Origin: Myxococcales bacterium
GTDB lineage: Bacteria > Myxococcota_A > Polyangia > Nannocystales > Nannocystaceae
Direction of reading: 5' to 3'
DNA: 64,000 nucleotides
NCBI GenBank assembly: GCA_020633335.1
Contig: JACKDU010000009.1
Coordinates: forward strand, 1 to 64,000
Below the pieces are notes generated by a model, which was given only the letters and a program-made list of their open reading frames with translations, was not told the DNA's origin and searched no databases. Below are positions 26,854 through 34,147 of the stretch, piece after piece. Numbering within the stretch: the first letter of the stretch is position 1; every line of letters begins with the position of its first letter. The translations under genes and the position numbers were made by a program.

Positions 26854-27034
26854 TCAAGCGGGAGCCGGCGCGCTCCTCGTCCCCTCGATGCCGCCGCCGG
26901 CGACGATTCGGCTGCTGATCCCGGAGAGCTGCAAGTGGACCGCCCGCGGCGTCGCCGGCGGTGTGCTCATCGACATCACCCTCGCGGAGTCGATCACGGA
27001 CCTCCTGCGCGCGCGCCGGGGAGGTGTCCGATGA
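26795..27034 (+). CDS. Small coupled open frame between istA and istB
   Basis: A 79-aa open frame (MTENQRTTTS) overlapping the istA end by 59 bp. Its TGA stop overlaps the ATG of istB as ATGA, which is the usual layout for translational coupling. Its C-terminal half (LLIPESCKWTARGVAGGVLIDIT) vaguely resembles the 68-aa frame next to the IS66 remnant at 31483 (W-T, A-G-G, L/I-D pattern). Most IS21 elements have only istA and istB. It may be a real accessory protein or merely a translational spacer. Confidence 0.55.
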   Translation: MTENQRTTTSMTHVPMDMYDQAGAGALLVPSMPPPATIRLLIPESCKWTARGVAGGVLIDITLAESITDLLRARRGGVR

Positions 27035-27783
27035 TCGATCAGGAGACCCTCCGCAAGCTGCGGGAGATGAAGCTCACCGGCATGGCCGACGCCTTCGCGG
27101 AGCTCCTCGGGCGGGCCCCCTCGCACGAGATGACGCTCGCCGAGCAGCTCGGCGTCCTCGTCGAACGCGAGTGGAGCGACCGCGACAACCGACGCCTCGG
27201 CCGCCTCCTCAAGGCGGCGAAGATCGGCAGCGACGCCTGCCTCGAGGACGTGCGCTGCGATCCCGGCCGCGGCCTCGATCGCGCCATCATCCGCGACCTC
27301 GCCACCGGCCGCTGGATCCTCGCCAAGCTCAACGTGATCGTCGTCGGCAAGACCGGCGTCGGCAAGAGCTACCTCGGGGCGGCGCTCGCCCAGAGCGCGT
27401 GCAGGCTCGGTCACCGGGCGCTCTTCACCCGGGTGCCGCGACTCTGCCACGATCTTGCGATCGCCCGCGCCGATGGTACGTATAGCGCTGCGCTCGCGCG
27501 ACTCGCTCGCGTCGACGTCCTGGTCCTCGACGATTTCCTGCTCGCGCCGATGATCGAGCGCGAGGTCCACGATCTCCTCGAGATCCTCGAGGACCGCTAC
27601 GACCGGAGCTCAACCGTGATCACCTCCCAGATCCCGACGAAGATGTGGCACGATCAGCTGCTCCAGCCGACCCTCGCCGACGCGATCTGCGATCGGCTCG
27701 TCCACAACGCCCACGTCCTCGCCCTCGACGGCCCGTCGCTGCGGGAGGGGAAGGGCCCGAAGGGGAAGAAGAGCAAGTCCTGA
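27031..27783 (+). CDS. istB: IS21-family helper ATPase IstB
   Basis: A 250-aa AAA+ protein of DnaC/DnaA-like type. The ATG at 27031 overlaps the preceding stop codon. N-terminal helices (LRKLREMKLTGMADAF) precede Walker A VVGKTGVGKSYLG, Walker B VDVLVLDDF and the sensor region STVITSQIP. IstB assembles on target DNA and selects the insertion site for IstA. The length is normal and the frame is complete. Confidence 0.93.
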   Translation: MIDQETLRKLREMKLTGMADAFAELLGRAPSHEMTLAEQLGVLVEREWSDRDNRRLGRLLKAAKIGSDACLEDVRCDPGRGLDRAIIRDLATGRWILAKLNVIVVGKTGVGKSYLGAALAQSACRLGHRALFTRVPRLCHDLAIARADGTYSAALARLARVDVLVLDDFLLAPMIEREVHDLLEILEDRYDRSSTVITSQIPTKMWHDQLLQPTLADAICDRLVHNAHVLALDGPSLREGKGPKGKKSKS

Positions 27784-27950
27784 CCGGCGACGAGCCGATC
27801 ACCCGACCACCGAACCACACCGATCGCTGCGCGCGGATCCCACAGCCCAGGCCGACGAGGCTCGTCGCTTCGCTCCGAAGCGCCCAAGTGGTCCGGAATC
27901 GGTGCCCAGATCGCGGGCGGAACGGGTGCCCAAGTCGAGCGGAATACGCA

Positions 27951-27957
27951 CCTCCAC
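27951..27957. repeat. Target-site duplication, right (CCTCCAC)
   Basis: Second copy of the 7-bp sequence flanking the IS21 element; the interrupted reading frame continues directly after it. Confidence 0.9.
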
Positions 27958-28275
27958 GCGGCGTCGACTTCGCCGCTCACCGGGACCCAGAGTGTCGTCC
28001 TCGCGGGCTACGGGACCGATCCGTCGTCCGAAGATCCGGCGGAGTTCACGAAGTCGAGCGCGGCCCTGAGCGTGACGCTGAACAGCAGCAGCAGCATCCC
28101 CAGCCTCAACTCGGCGACTGCGAGCGATCCCGACCCCTTCCTCAAGATCATGCTGACCTTCACCCAGACCAGTAGCACAGGTGCTCCCTTCTGGGTCGAA
28201 CTCAGCGCCGACATGATTGGTCGGACCGGGTAAGTATCGTGCCGCACTCCAAGCAGATGCAGCCTCGGAGGAAGC

Positions 28276-30018
28276 ATGAGACGTGACAGCGGGGACAGCA
28301 CGAATTCATCAACAGTGGAACGAGCACGAGGAAGTCACTTTCCGGCTCAATCTGGCCGACCATATCCTCCCAACGATTGCGCCTCGATTGCACCTGAACT
28401 ACTCGACCCGTTGGCCCATGTAGTCAGCGCCGCATCGCTGGCATTCCGCTCTACGGCGAAACAGGCTATTCGGCTTACGGGATACCAGAGCCCCCTCCGC
28501 CAGGAGCACCCAGCGTCGTTCATTGAGCGCAGGGGACTCGTCATACCGGGGCCGACCGACGAAGGGATTATCCCGGATCCTGGATGGCGAGGTCCGTATC
28601 CCATCTGCACGTCTCCAATCGCTCAGTTCGATTCATTCGGAGGGCGGCCCGCACATTTGATTGCGTACGCGCCGGGGTTGCAGAGTGGACCCACATGCGC
28701 GACAATTGTCAGCAGTTGCCCTCTGATTATCCTGTTTCACGCGCGCCCCTTGGGCTCGAGCCAGGCCCTCGCTACCTACTACCTGCAGTACAATACCCTC
28801 TTGGAGCACCTGGCATCCTACGGATATGTATGCATTTCAGTTCAGTGGGGAGGGGTCATCGAGCCTGCCGTTGATGACGTGAAGGCGTTCACGGACAGCG
28901 TGTTTTCTTGGGTCTTGAAGGGAGGTTTCGGCCTCATGGAGGTCATCTCCAACCAAGTCGTAGTGATCGCGCACAGTAACGGAGGAGCCTTCGCGCCAAA
29001 GGCGGCCGAGAGTCTCAAAGACCTGGGAAGCTTCGAGTTGGCGTCGGTGGTCTTGATGAGCACTGTGTCGGCTGCCGTTGCTCGCTACGAGTTTGCTCGA
29101 TCGATGCTGTGCATTCAAGTGGCGGACGACCCTGACTCGCATACAAACTCAGCTGGAAGGATTGTCACATCTTATGAATGGGCAGGCGGGGAACACTGGG
29201 GAGGCTATGGCGGGGTTTGCGCGGAGTATGGCTTTACGCTAAACAGGTTCCCGAAGCATCTTGTGTTTGTCAGTGGTGCCTCGTCCGTGGGCACCACTGA
29301 CGAGGTCGACGACACGAACCACTACTATCAGCGAAACTCGTTCGTCAGGGCCTATTGCTTGGGTTTTCTGGAGCTGCATTTGCGCAAGAAGATGCTCTAT
29401 GCAAAGTACTTCGACACTCAGCGCCCAATCGCTAGCGTTACGGCGCAGGAGCCTGACGTCCAGGTGGCACACATGCGCGAAGACGGCGGCACGCGCCACA
29501 TCCTTGTCGACTGGAAGGAAAAGATCCCTGCATTTGAAACGGCAGGGGCGGACCCGGCGATCATTAGCATCCCATGTGATGATCAGCACTCCGTCAATCA
29601 TGGGCGCGCGCTTCGCCTTCGGTACGTGAGAGGCGAGAGTGCCAATGTGGACATCTTTCTTAGCATTCCCCCGCTTGCGGTCAAATCAATTTCGATTGGC
29701 CTGTGCCAAACGCGAGATTCGTCTGCTTCCGGGCTCGGGGCTGTACGGCCGGAAGTCACATTCTATGGCGAAGGAATGAGTGCCGACTTCAATCTGCTCA
29801 AGCATGGCGGCCGGTCATTGCGGTGTCCGAACCCGCCGGAGGCCCTCGCGGGGGAGGCAACCTGTATGGACGAGTTCATATTCACTTCCTACGACCTCGA
29901 GAATCGCGGGGTCACTCTCGCGAAACTTGATCGAATTCGTATCAGCGTCGGGGATGCAGACCCGGCCGGCGCCAAGGCGGCCGTCCTTGTTGGAATTGTC
30001 CGGGTGTTCGTACAGTGA
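28276..30018 (+). CDS. Alpha/beta hydrolase-like protein, lower GC
   Basis: A 580-aa protein; the start at 28276 has GGAGG five bases upstream. No signal peptide is evident. Residues 125-260 show an alpha/beta hydrolase core: AYAPGL, CPLIILFHARPLGSSQ as the oxyanion strand, and VVVIAHSNGGAFAPKA with Ser234 as the likely nucleophile, in the style of dienelactone hydrolase and chlorophyllase-like enzymes. Residues about 440-580 look like a separate beta domain. Third-position A and T are common here, unlike the backbone, so the gene was probably acquired from a lower-GC donor. Substrate unknown. Confidence 0.8.
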   Translation: MRRDSGDSTNSSTVERARGSHFPAQSGRPYPPNDCASIAPELLDPLAHVVSAASLAFRSTAKQAIRLTGYQSPLRQEHPASFIERRGLVIPGPTDEGIIPDPGWRGPYPICTSPIAQFDSFGGRPAHLIAYAPGLQSGPTCATIVSSCPLIILFHARPLGSSQALATYYLQYNTLLEHLASYGYVCISVQWGGVIEPAVDDVKAFTDSVFSWVLKGGFGLMEVISNQVVVIAHSNGGAFAPKAAESLKDLGSFELASVVLMSTVSAAVARYEFARSMLCIQVADDPDSHTNSAGRIVTSYEWAGGEHWGGYGGVCAEYGFTLNRFPKHLVFVSGASSVGTTDEVDDTNHYYQRNSFVRAYCLGFLELHLRKKMLYAKYFDTQRPIASVTAQEPDVQVAHMREDGGTRHILVDWKEKIPAFETAGADPAIISIPCDDQHSVNHGRALRLRYVRGESANVDIFLSIPPLAVKSISIGLCQTRDSSASGLGAVRPEVTFYGEGMSADFNLLKHGGRSLRCPNPPEALAGEATCMDEFIFTSYDLENRGVTLAKLDRIRISVGDADPAGAKAAVLVGIVRVFVQ

Positions 30019-30056
30019 CTCTGCGCTTGCAGTTGATGCCGAAGGGGCAGTTCAGA

Positions 30057-30982
30057 ATGTGTTTCTCGTCAGGTCGTGTGCCTTTCTCGATAAGTGAACT
30101 CTTGACGACTCGAAGGGTGCTCGTCGTCGTCTGGGCAGTGCTCCTTACGGCCTGTACTGGCGGCGGAATCTCAACCGAGGCGACAGGCTCGATCGCGTCG
30201 GCCGGTTCGACCTCGTCGGCCGGCTCGACTGGGGGCTCTGGGCTGGCCTCATCGTCCTCCGCGGAGACTGCTCCCAGCGACACGACCAGCGGTACGAACG
30301 CAACGTCATCTGCCGACGATTCGACCGGGGGGACGGGGGGGGGGGGTGCTTTCCCTACATGCCCGATTGTCCGAAGGGAGAAAAGTGCACGGCATGGGCA
30401 AATGATGGCGGTGTGGTTCCGAATGCGAATAAGTGTGTGCCCGTCGATCCGGACCCCAAGCAAGTTGGCGAGCCTTGCGTTGCGGAGGATGGCGCCTCGG
30501 GAATTGACAATTGTGACGCCGGCTTGTTCTGCTGGCACGCGGATTTTGTGGGGTATTGTGTGGAGTTTTGCACAGGCTCAACTGAGTCCCCTCAGTGTCC
30601 GGGGGACACGTATTGTGTTGGAGTTGCAGACGCGAGCCTCGATCTCTGCCGACCTCTGTGCGATCCGCTTGATCCCGATTGCACGCCAAGCGAAGCCTGC
30701 TTGTACTACAATGGAGATGCGTTTCTTTGCATGTGGACGACGCCTGCTACACAGGTGGATGGTGGCCAGTGCGACGTTTCGCAGCAATGTTCCCCGGGCA
30801 CCTTCTGCGCTGAATCTTCGGCCCTACCGAATTGCCCGTGGGAACGCTGCTGTACGTCCTACTGCGATCTCGATACCCCCAACGCTTGCCCTCAAATGGA
30901 TTTTGGAGCTGAATGTGTTCCGTATTTTGCCGCCCCGCCTGTGGGGAAGGAGAATCTCGGCTTTTGTGGCGCACCGCCCTGA
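30057..30982 (+). CDS. Lipoprotein with frame break at a G12 tract (phase-variable or broken)
   Basis: The N-terminal part reads MCFSSGRVPFS, a membrane-type stretch VLVVVWAVLLTAC with lipobox, and a Ser/Thr/Gly linker, in frame from 30057. At 30335-30346 lies a run of twelve G. The remaining 200 codons, CFPYMPDCPKGEKCTAWAND onwards to the stop at 30982, are in a different frame: only ten or thirteen G would join them. The C-terminal part is Cys-rich and matches the style of Nannocystaceae lipoproteins. Either slippage switches the protein on and off, or this copy is dead, or the tract was misread. The ATG at 30359 would give only the Cys-rich part. Confidence 0.7.
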
Positions 30983-31090
30983 CGTCGCGCCGAGCTGGTC
31001 GAAGGGCCGCTGCTCGTGCTGCGGGGCGAAGGCGCCGGGCCACGACCGCAGGGAGCGACGCTGGGCTCAAGTCCCACATACACTGAAGGG

Positions 31091-31226
31091 TCCGCGCTCT
31101 ACGTGCCGGAGGTCTACGACGTGCACGCGCGGCGGGTCGACAGCGAGGGCTACTGCAACCTCCACCGCAACCGCTACTCGGTGCCCGAGGCGCTGATCGG
31201 CCGCCAGCTGGTGCTCCGCGAGAACC
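31091..31226 (+). pseudogene. IstA C-terminal fragment (IS21 remnant)
   Basis: Translates to ALYVPEVYDVHARRVDSEGY and then NRYSVPEALIGRQLVLREN. The YSVP-x(4)-G-x(3)-L block is the C-terminal barrel of IS21 transposases (compare YYSVPCALVGQRVQLR in the intact istA). Both flanks are unrelated, so only a fragment survives. Confidence 0.7.
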
Positions 31227-31436
31227 CGCTTCTTCCACGGCCACTACGGTCACTACTGCTACCTGCCGCTCTACGTCTTCTGCGGCGAGTTTCTCCTCGG
31301 CGCCACCCTGGACACAGCCGACGTCGCCCCCGGCCGGCACGCGGTCGAGGGTCGAGGAGCTCGAGCGGATCGCCGCCCAGATCGTCGCGCGCTGGCCCGA
31401 CACCCGCATCATCGTATGCGTCCAACCGACTGCGTC
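31227..31436 (+). pseudogene. IS1380/DDE transposase fragment
   Basis: Starts RFFHGHYGHYCYLPLYVFCG and continues to the GRHAVE region; after a frameshift the frame VEELERIAAQIVARWPDTRI continues. Both pieces match the middle of IS1380-type (DDE_Tnp_1) transposases by memory of that family. It is directly joined to the IstA fragment. Confidence 0.6.
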
Positions 31437-31482
31437 GTGACCGGCCCTTCGTCGCGCTCTACAAGAGCTCGACGGAGGCTCG

Positions 31483-31689
31483 ATGACCCGAGAGCACGAC
31501 GAGAGCAACGACGATCGCGGCGCCCTGGTGCTGCCGCCTGAACCCGCGAAGCGCGGCACCTTCGCGCTCCTCGTCCCCGGCAACGTCTGCTGGACGGTGA
31601 GCGACTTCGCGGGCGGCTACCGCCTCGACTTTCGGCCGATGACGCCGGCGGAGCACCTCCAGCGAGAGCGCGAGCGAGGCGAGCGATGA
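31483..31689 (+). CDS. Small open frame coupled to IS66 tnpA
   Basis: A 68-aa frame (MTREHDESNDD) whose ATG overlaps the stop of an upstream truncated frame (ATGA) and whose own stop overlaps the next ATG (ATGA at 31686). The double coupling argues that it is translated. It contains CWTVSDFAGGYRLDF. Function unknown; part of the IS66 remnant. Confidence 0.5.
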   Translation: MTREHDESNDDRGALVLPPEPAKRGTFALLVPGNVCWTVSDFAGGYRLDFRPMTPAEHLQRERERGER

Positions 31690-32069
31690 GCGCGACGATG
31701 ACGGAGACCGCGGCGCTCTGGCAGCGGCGGGTCGCCGGCTGGGCCGAGAGCGGGATGAGCTGCAAGGAGTACGCGGAGCAGCTCGGCGTCAACCCGAACA
31801 CGCTCGCGGGGTGGCGCCACAAGCTGCGTCGCCGAGGTCTGGTGACGAGGCCGTCGGGCCCGTCGGCGATCGCCGCGGCGGATGACGAGGTCGCGGGTGA
31901 GCTCGGCTTCGTCGACGTTACCCGCGAGCTGGCGGCCGCGCTGGCGCTCGAGCCCGGGGTGATCGAGCTCGAGGTCGGGGGCGCGGTGGTGCGGCTTCGC
32001 GGCCAGGTCGACGCGGAGGCGCTCGGGCGCGTGCTCGACGTCCTGGAGGGCCGGCGATGCTGCCGATAG
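31686..32069 (+). CDS. tnpA: IS66-family accessory protein TnpA
   Basis: A 127-aa protein with an N-terminal helix-turn-helix (WQRRVAGWAESGMSCKEYAE, then LGVNPNTLAGWRHKLRR), the standard arrangement of IS66 TnpA. The C-terminal part ends in LGRVLDVLEGRRCCR. A fragment of the same end is found at 36885-36940. It overlaps the tnpB fragment by 13 bp. The frame is complete, but the element has lost tnpC and most of tnpB. Confidence 0.8.
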   Translation: MSATMTETAALWQRRVAGWAESGMSCKEYAEQLGVNPNTLAGWRHKLRRRGLVTRPSGPSAIAAADDEVAGELGFVDVTRELAAALALEPGVIELEVGGAVVRLRGQVDAEALGRVLDVLEGRRCCR

Positions 32070-32257
32070 GGAGGCGGGTCTTCGTGTGCACGGAGCCGCA
32101 GGACATGCGACGGGGCTTCGATCGGCTGGCGCAGGTGGTGGTGAAGGAGATGGGCGGCGATCCGCGGAGCGGCGACTGGGAGGTCGCCCCCGGCGACGGG
32201 ATCACGCTCCTCAACAACACCGCCGCGACCATCGTCGGCGTCCGCAACGCCCCCTAG
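32057..32257 (+). pseudogene. IS66 tnpB fragment fused to the 73-aa gene's 3' end
   Basis: The first 39 codons (MLPIGRRVFVCTEPQDMRRG) are the N-terminus of IS66 TnpB. At about 32173 the sequence changes to that of 24717 onwards (DWEVAPGDGITLLNNT), the 3' part of the 73-aa gene. The junction shows that the IS66 element inserted into, or recombined with, a second copy of the small-gene cluster. Confidence 0.8.
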
Positions 32258-32731
32258 AACCAAACCCAAAACCCACTCAGACGCTTCTCCAAGAGCCCCA
32301 AAGAGGTACCCATGTCCGGCATTCTCGTCCCCATCCTCCCCAAACAGCGTTTCGACTTCACCTGGCTGAGCTCCAGCGCCAGCAAGTCGATCGTCCTTCA
32401 CACGGCGCTCAACGTGGTACCCTACTACTACTTGCGCTTCGCCCTTCGCCTCCACGCGGCGTCGACCTCGCCGCTCACCGGAACCCAGAGCGTCGTCCTC
32501 GCGGGCTACGGGACCGATCCGTCGTCCGAGGATCCGGCGGAGTTCACGAAGTCGAGCGCGGCCCTGAGCGTGACGCTGAACAGCAGCAGCAGCATCCCCA
32601 GCCTCAACTCGGCGACCGCGAGCGACCCCGACCCGTTCCTCAAGATCATGCTCACCTTCACCCAGACCAGTAGCACCGGAGCTCCCTTCTGGGTCGAGCT
32701 CAGCGCTGACATGATTGGTCGCACCGCGTAG
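32173..32731 (+). repeat. Duplicated segment of the small-gene cluster (copy B)
   Basis: This stretch matches 24717-24999 plus 27958-28230, including the intergenic DNA, with only scattered base differences. It carries the end of the 73-aa gene and the complete 139-aa gene. Confidence 0.9.
32312..32731 (+). CDS. Small-family protein (paralogue B, intact copy)
   Basis: A 139-aa protein, MSGILVPILPKQRFDFTWLS to the end DMIGRTA. The SD-like AAAGAGG lies seven bases upstream. It is the uninterrupted twin of the gene split at 24999. The block YYYLRFALRLH, the DPSSEDPAEF motif and the terminal APFWVELSADM are shared with the 142-aa paralogue at 24115. The Ser-rich middle is probably loop. No signal peptide. 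Its function is unknown; repeated copies suggest a structural or variable role. Confidence 0.8.
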   Translation: MSGILVPILPKQRFDFTWLSSSASKSIVLHTALNVVPYYYLRFALRLHAASTSPLTGTQSVVLAGYGTDPSSEDPAEFTKSSAALSVTLNSSSSIPSLNSATASDPDPFLKIMLTFTQTSSTGAPFWVELSADMIGRTA

Positions 32732-32845
32732 GCGCTCGAAATGGGGCATCACTCACATTTTCGTTGCCGTGAGGGCAAGGCATTCGGCGCCGCAGCGTGA
32801 ACGTTGGGGTGCGGCACGATCACGAATCTGCTTGGAGACCCCGAA

Positions 32846-34147
32846 ATGGACGGATTGAGAGGAAGTTTTGCCATGGTGTGCGGCATTCCGGCTCTGGCGA
32901 TGGCCGTCGCCTGTTGGCCGGGCGGAGAAAAGACATCCGACACAGGAGGAGGAGGGTGCCCCAGCGTATTCTGCCGTGAAGCACCGCTAGATCCCGAAGG
33001 GGTGCAATCCGGCGTCGTAGGCTTCTCCGTCACCCCGCCGGCCAGTGACCTCGTAGCGTTGGGCGACGTCAACGGCGATGGCTTCGCCGATGTCGGCTTC
33101 GCCGGCTTCGTGGTATTCGGCGAGCCGGACCCGGGGCCTCTCCAAGACGATCCCGCAGCGCTCGCCCTTCGCGGCTTCTCAGTCCCATCTCCCGACGATC
33201 CCGAGATCCGCTTTGACCCCCTTCCTGCTGGAGACGTCAACGGCGATGGTCTCGACGACATCATGGTCGTCGAGACCCCGACGAAGCGCGCCTGGGTGAT
33301 CCATGGCAAGGACGACCTCGAACCGGCCAACCTCGACCTGGTCGCTCTCGGTGTGGGCGGCTTTGTGGTCGACGCCGTAGAGGCCGCCCTCTCTTGGAAC
33401 AGAGTTGACCACCCGGGCGTAGATGTTGACGGCGATGGTCTCGACGATCTCGCATTTATCGCCAAGACAGGCACGATGATCATCCGCGGTCAGATCGACG
33501 GCGAACCGCTTGACCTCTCGACCACGACCCCACTTGCACTCGTTGGCGGTTCGCATCGGCTAACGGGTGGTGACTTCGACGACGATGGCATCGTTGATTT
33601 GGTATGGTGCAACTCGTACTATGAAGCTGAGGTACTGCGCGCCCCTTCAGGCTGGAGCGCGAACGCGCGCGAGATGACCAACCTCACGCCCGCAGGATGC
33701 GACAGGGTGCTCGCAGGTGACCTCGACGGCGGCGGCGTGGACGATCTTCTCTTTTTCGAAGAACTCGACCTTGAGCTGGGACTCCGAATCCATCGAGGGC
33801 CTTTGCCCCTCGACGACGATGTTCTTGAACTCAATGACGACTGCTTGATACTCGTGAATCACTTCGCTTTCGCAGATGTCGACGGTGACGGGCGTCTTGA
33901 TCTTGTTGATATGAGCATAGAAGGTGTTCTCCGGGCTACCGCACCTGAAGCCTACTCACCCAACCAAGACACACTTGCGGACTGCAGCTCGTCTTGCCAA
34001 CTCTCCCAGTCCGTGATTGCATCATTTGACGACCTCTTTTTTCTTGACGTTGTTGCGCTTGGGGACATTAATGGCGATGGCCGGCACGATGTCTATACCC
34101 AAGACGCGGGCGCCATCATAACCGAGGTCTGCGACCAGCAACCGTGA
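32846..34147 (+). CDS. FG-GAP/VCBS repeat lipoprotein
   Basis: A 433-aa protein. The start at 32846 has GGAG eight bases upstream; an ATG 14 codons earlier lacks one. The signal sequence ends LAMAVACWPGG. The mature part carries at least five Ca-binding loops of the type GDVNGDGFADV, GDVNGDGLDDI, VDVDGDGLDDL, ADVDGDGRLDL and GDINGDGRHDV, the signature of integrin alpha-like FG-GAP propellers. A secreted, calcium-stabilised seven-bladed propeller for binding is likely. GC content is lower than in the backbone. The stop overlaps the next start (GTGA). Confidence 0.85.
   Translation: MDGLRGSFAMVCGIPALAMAVACWPGGEKTSDTGGGGCPSVFCREAPLDPEGVQSGVVGFSVTPPASDLVALGDVNGDGFADVGFAGFVVFGEPDPGPLQDDPAALALRGFSVPSPDDPEIRFDPLPAGDVNGDGLDDIMVVETPTKRAWVIHGKDDLEPANLDLVALGVGGFVVDAVEAALSWNRVDHPGVDVDGDGLDDLAFIAKTGTMIIRGQIDGEPLDLSTTTPLALVGGSHRLTGGDFDDDGIVDLVWCNSYYEAEVLRAPSGWSANAREMTNLTPAGCDRVLAGDLDGGGVDDLLFFEELDLELGLRIHRGPLPLDDDVLELNDDCLILVNHFAFADVDGDGRLDLVDMSIEGVLRATAPEAYSPNQDTLADCSSSCQLSQSVIASFDDLFFLDVVALGDINGDGRHDVYTQDAGAIITEVCDQQP

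Larger units (their letters stand above)
25000..27950 (+). mobile_element. Complete IS21-family insertion sequence
   Basis: A 2951-bp element with imperfect terminal inverted repeats: left TGCGTTTTCCGG, right (reverse complement) TGCGTATTCCGC, both continuing to TTGGGCAC. Just inside the left end, TTGGGCACYGATTCCGG is repeated four times between 25017 and 25110; this type of multiple terminal repeat is a hallmark of IS21 elements and binds the transposase. It encodes istA, a small coupled open frame and istB, all intact, and is flanked by a 7-bp target duplication. It looks potentially active. Confidence 0.93.
24856..28233 (+). pseudogene. Small-family protein gene (paralogue B), split by an IS21 element
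   Basis: The reading frame starts with MSGILVPILPKQRFDF at 24856 and runs for 48 codons to 24999, where the insertion sequence begins. It resumes in frame at 27958 after the duplicated 7-bp target and ends at 28233 (DMIGRTG, stop). The joined product would be 139 aa, the same length as the intact copy at 32312-32731, from which it differs at only a few positions. This fixes the insertion as recent compared with the duplication, because copy B has no insertion. Confidence 0.9.
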
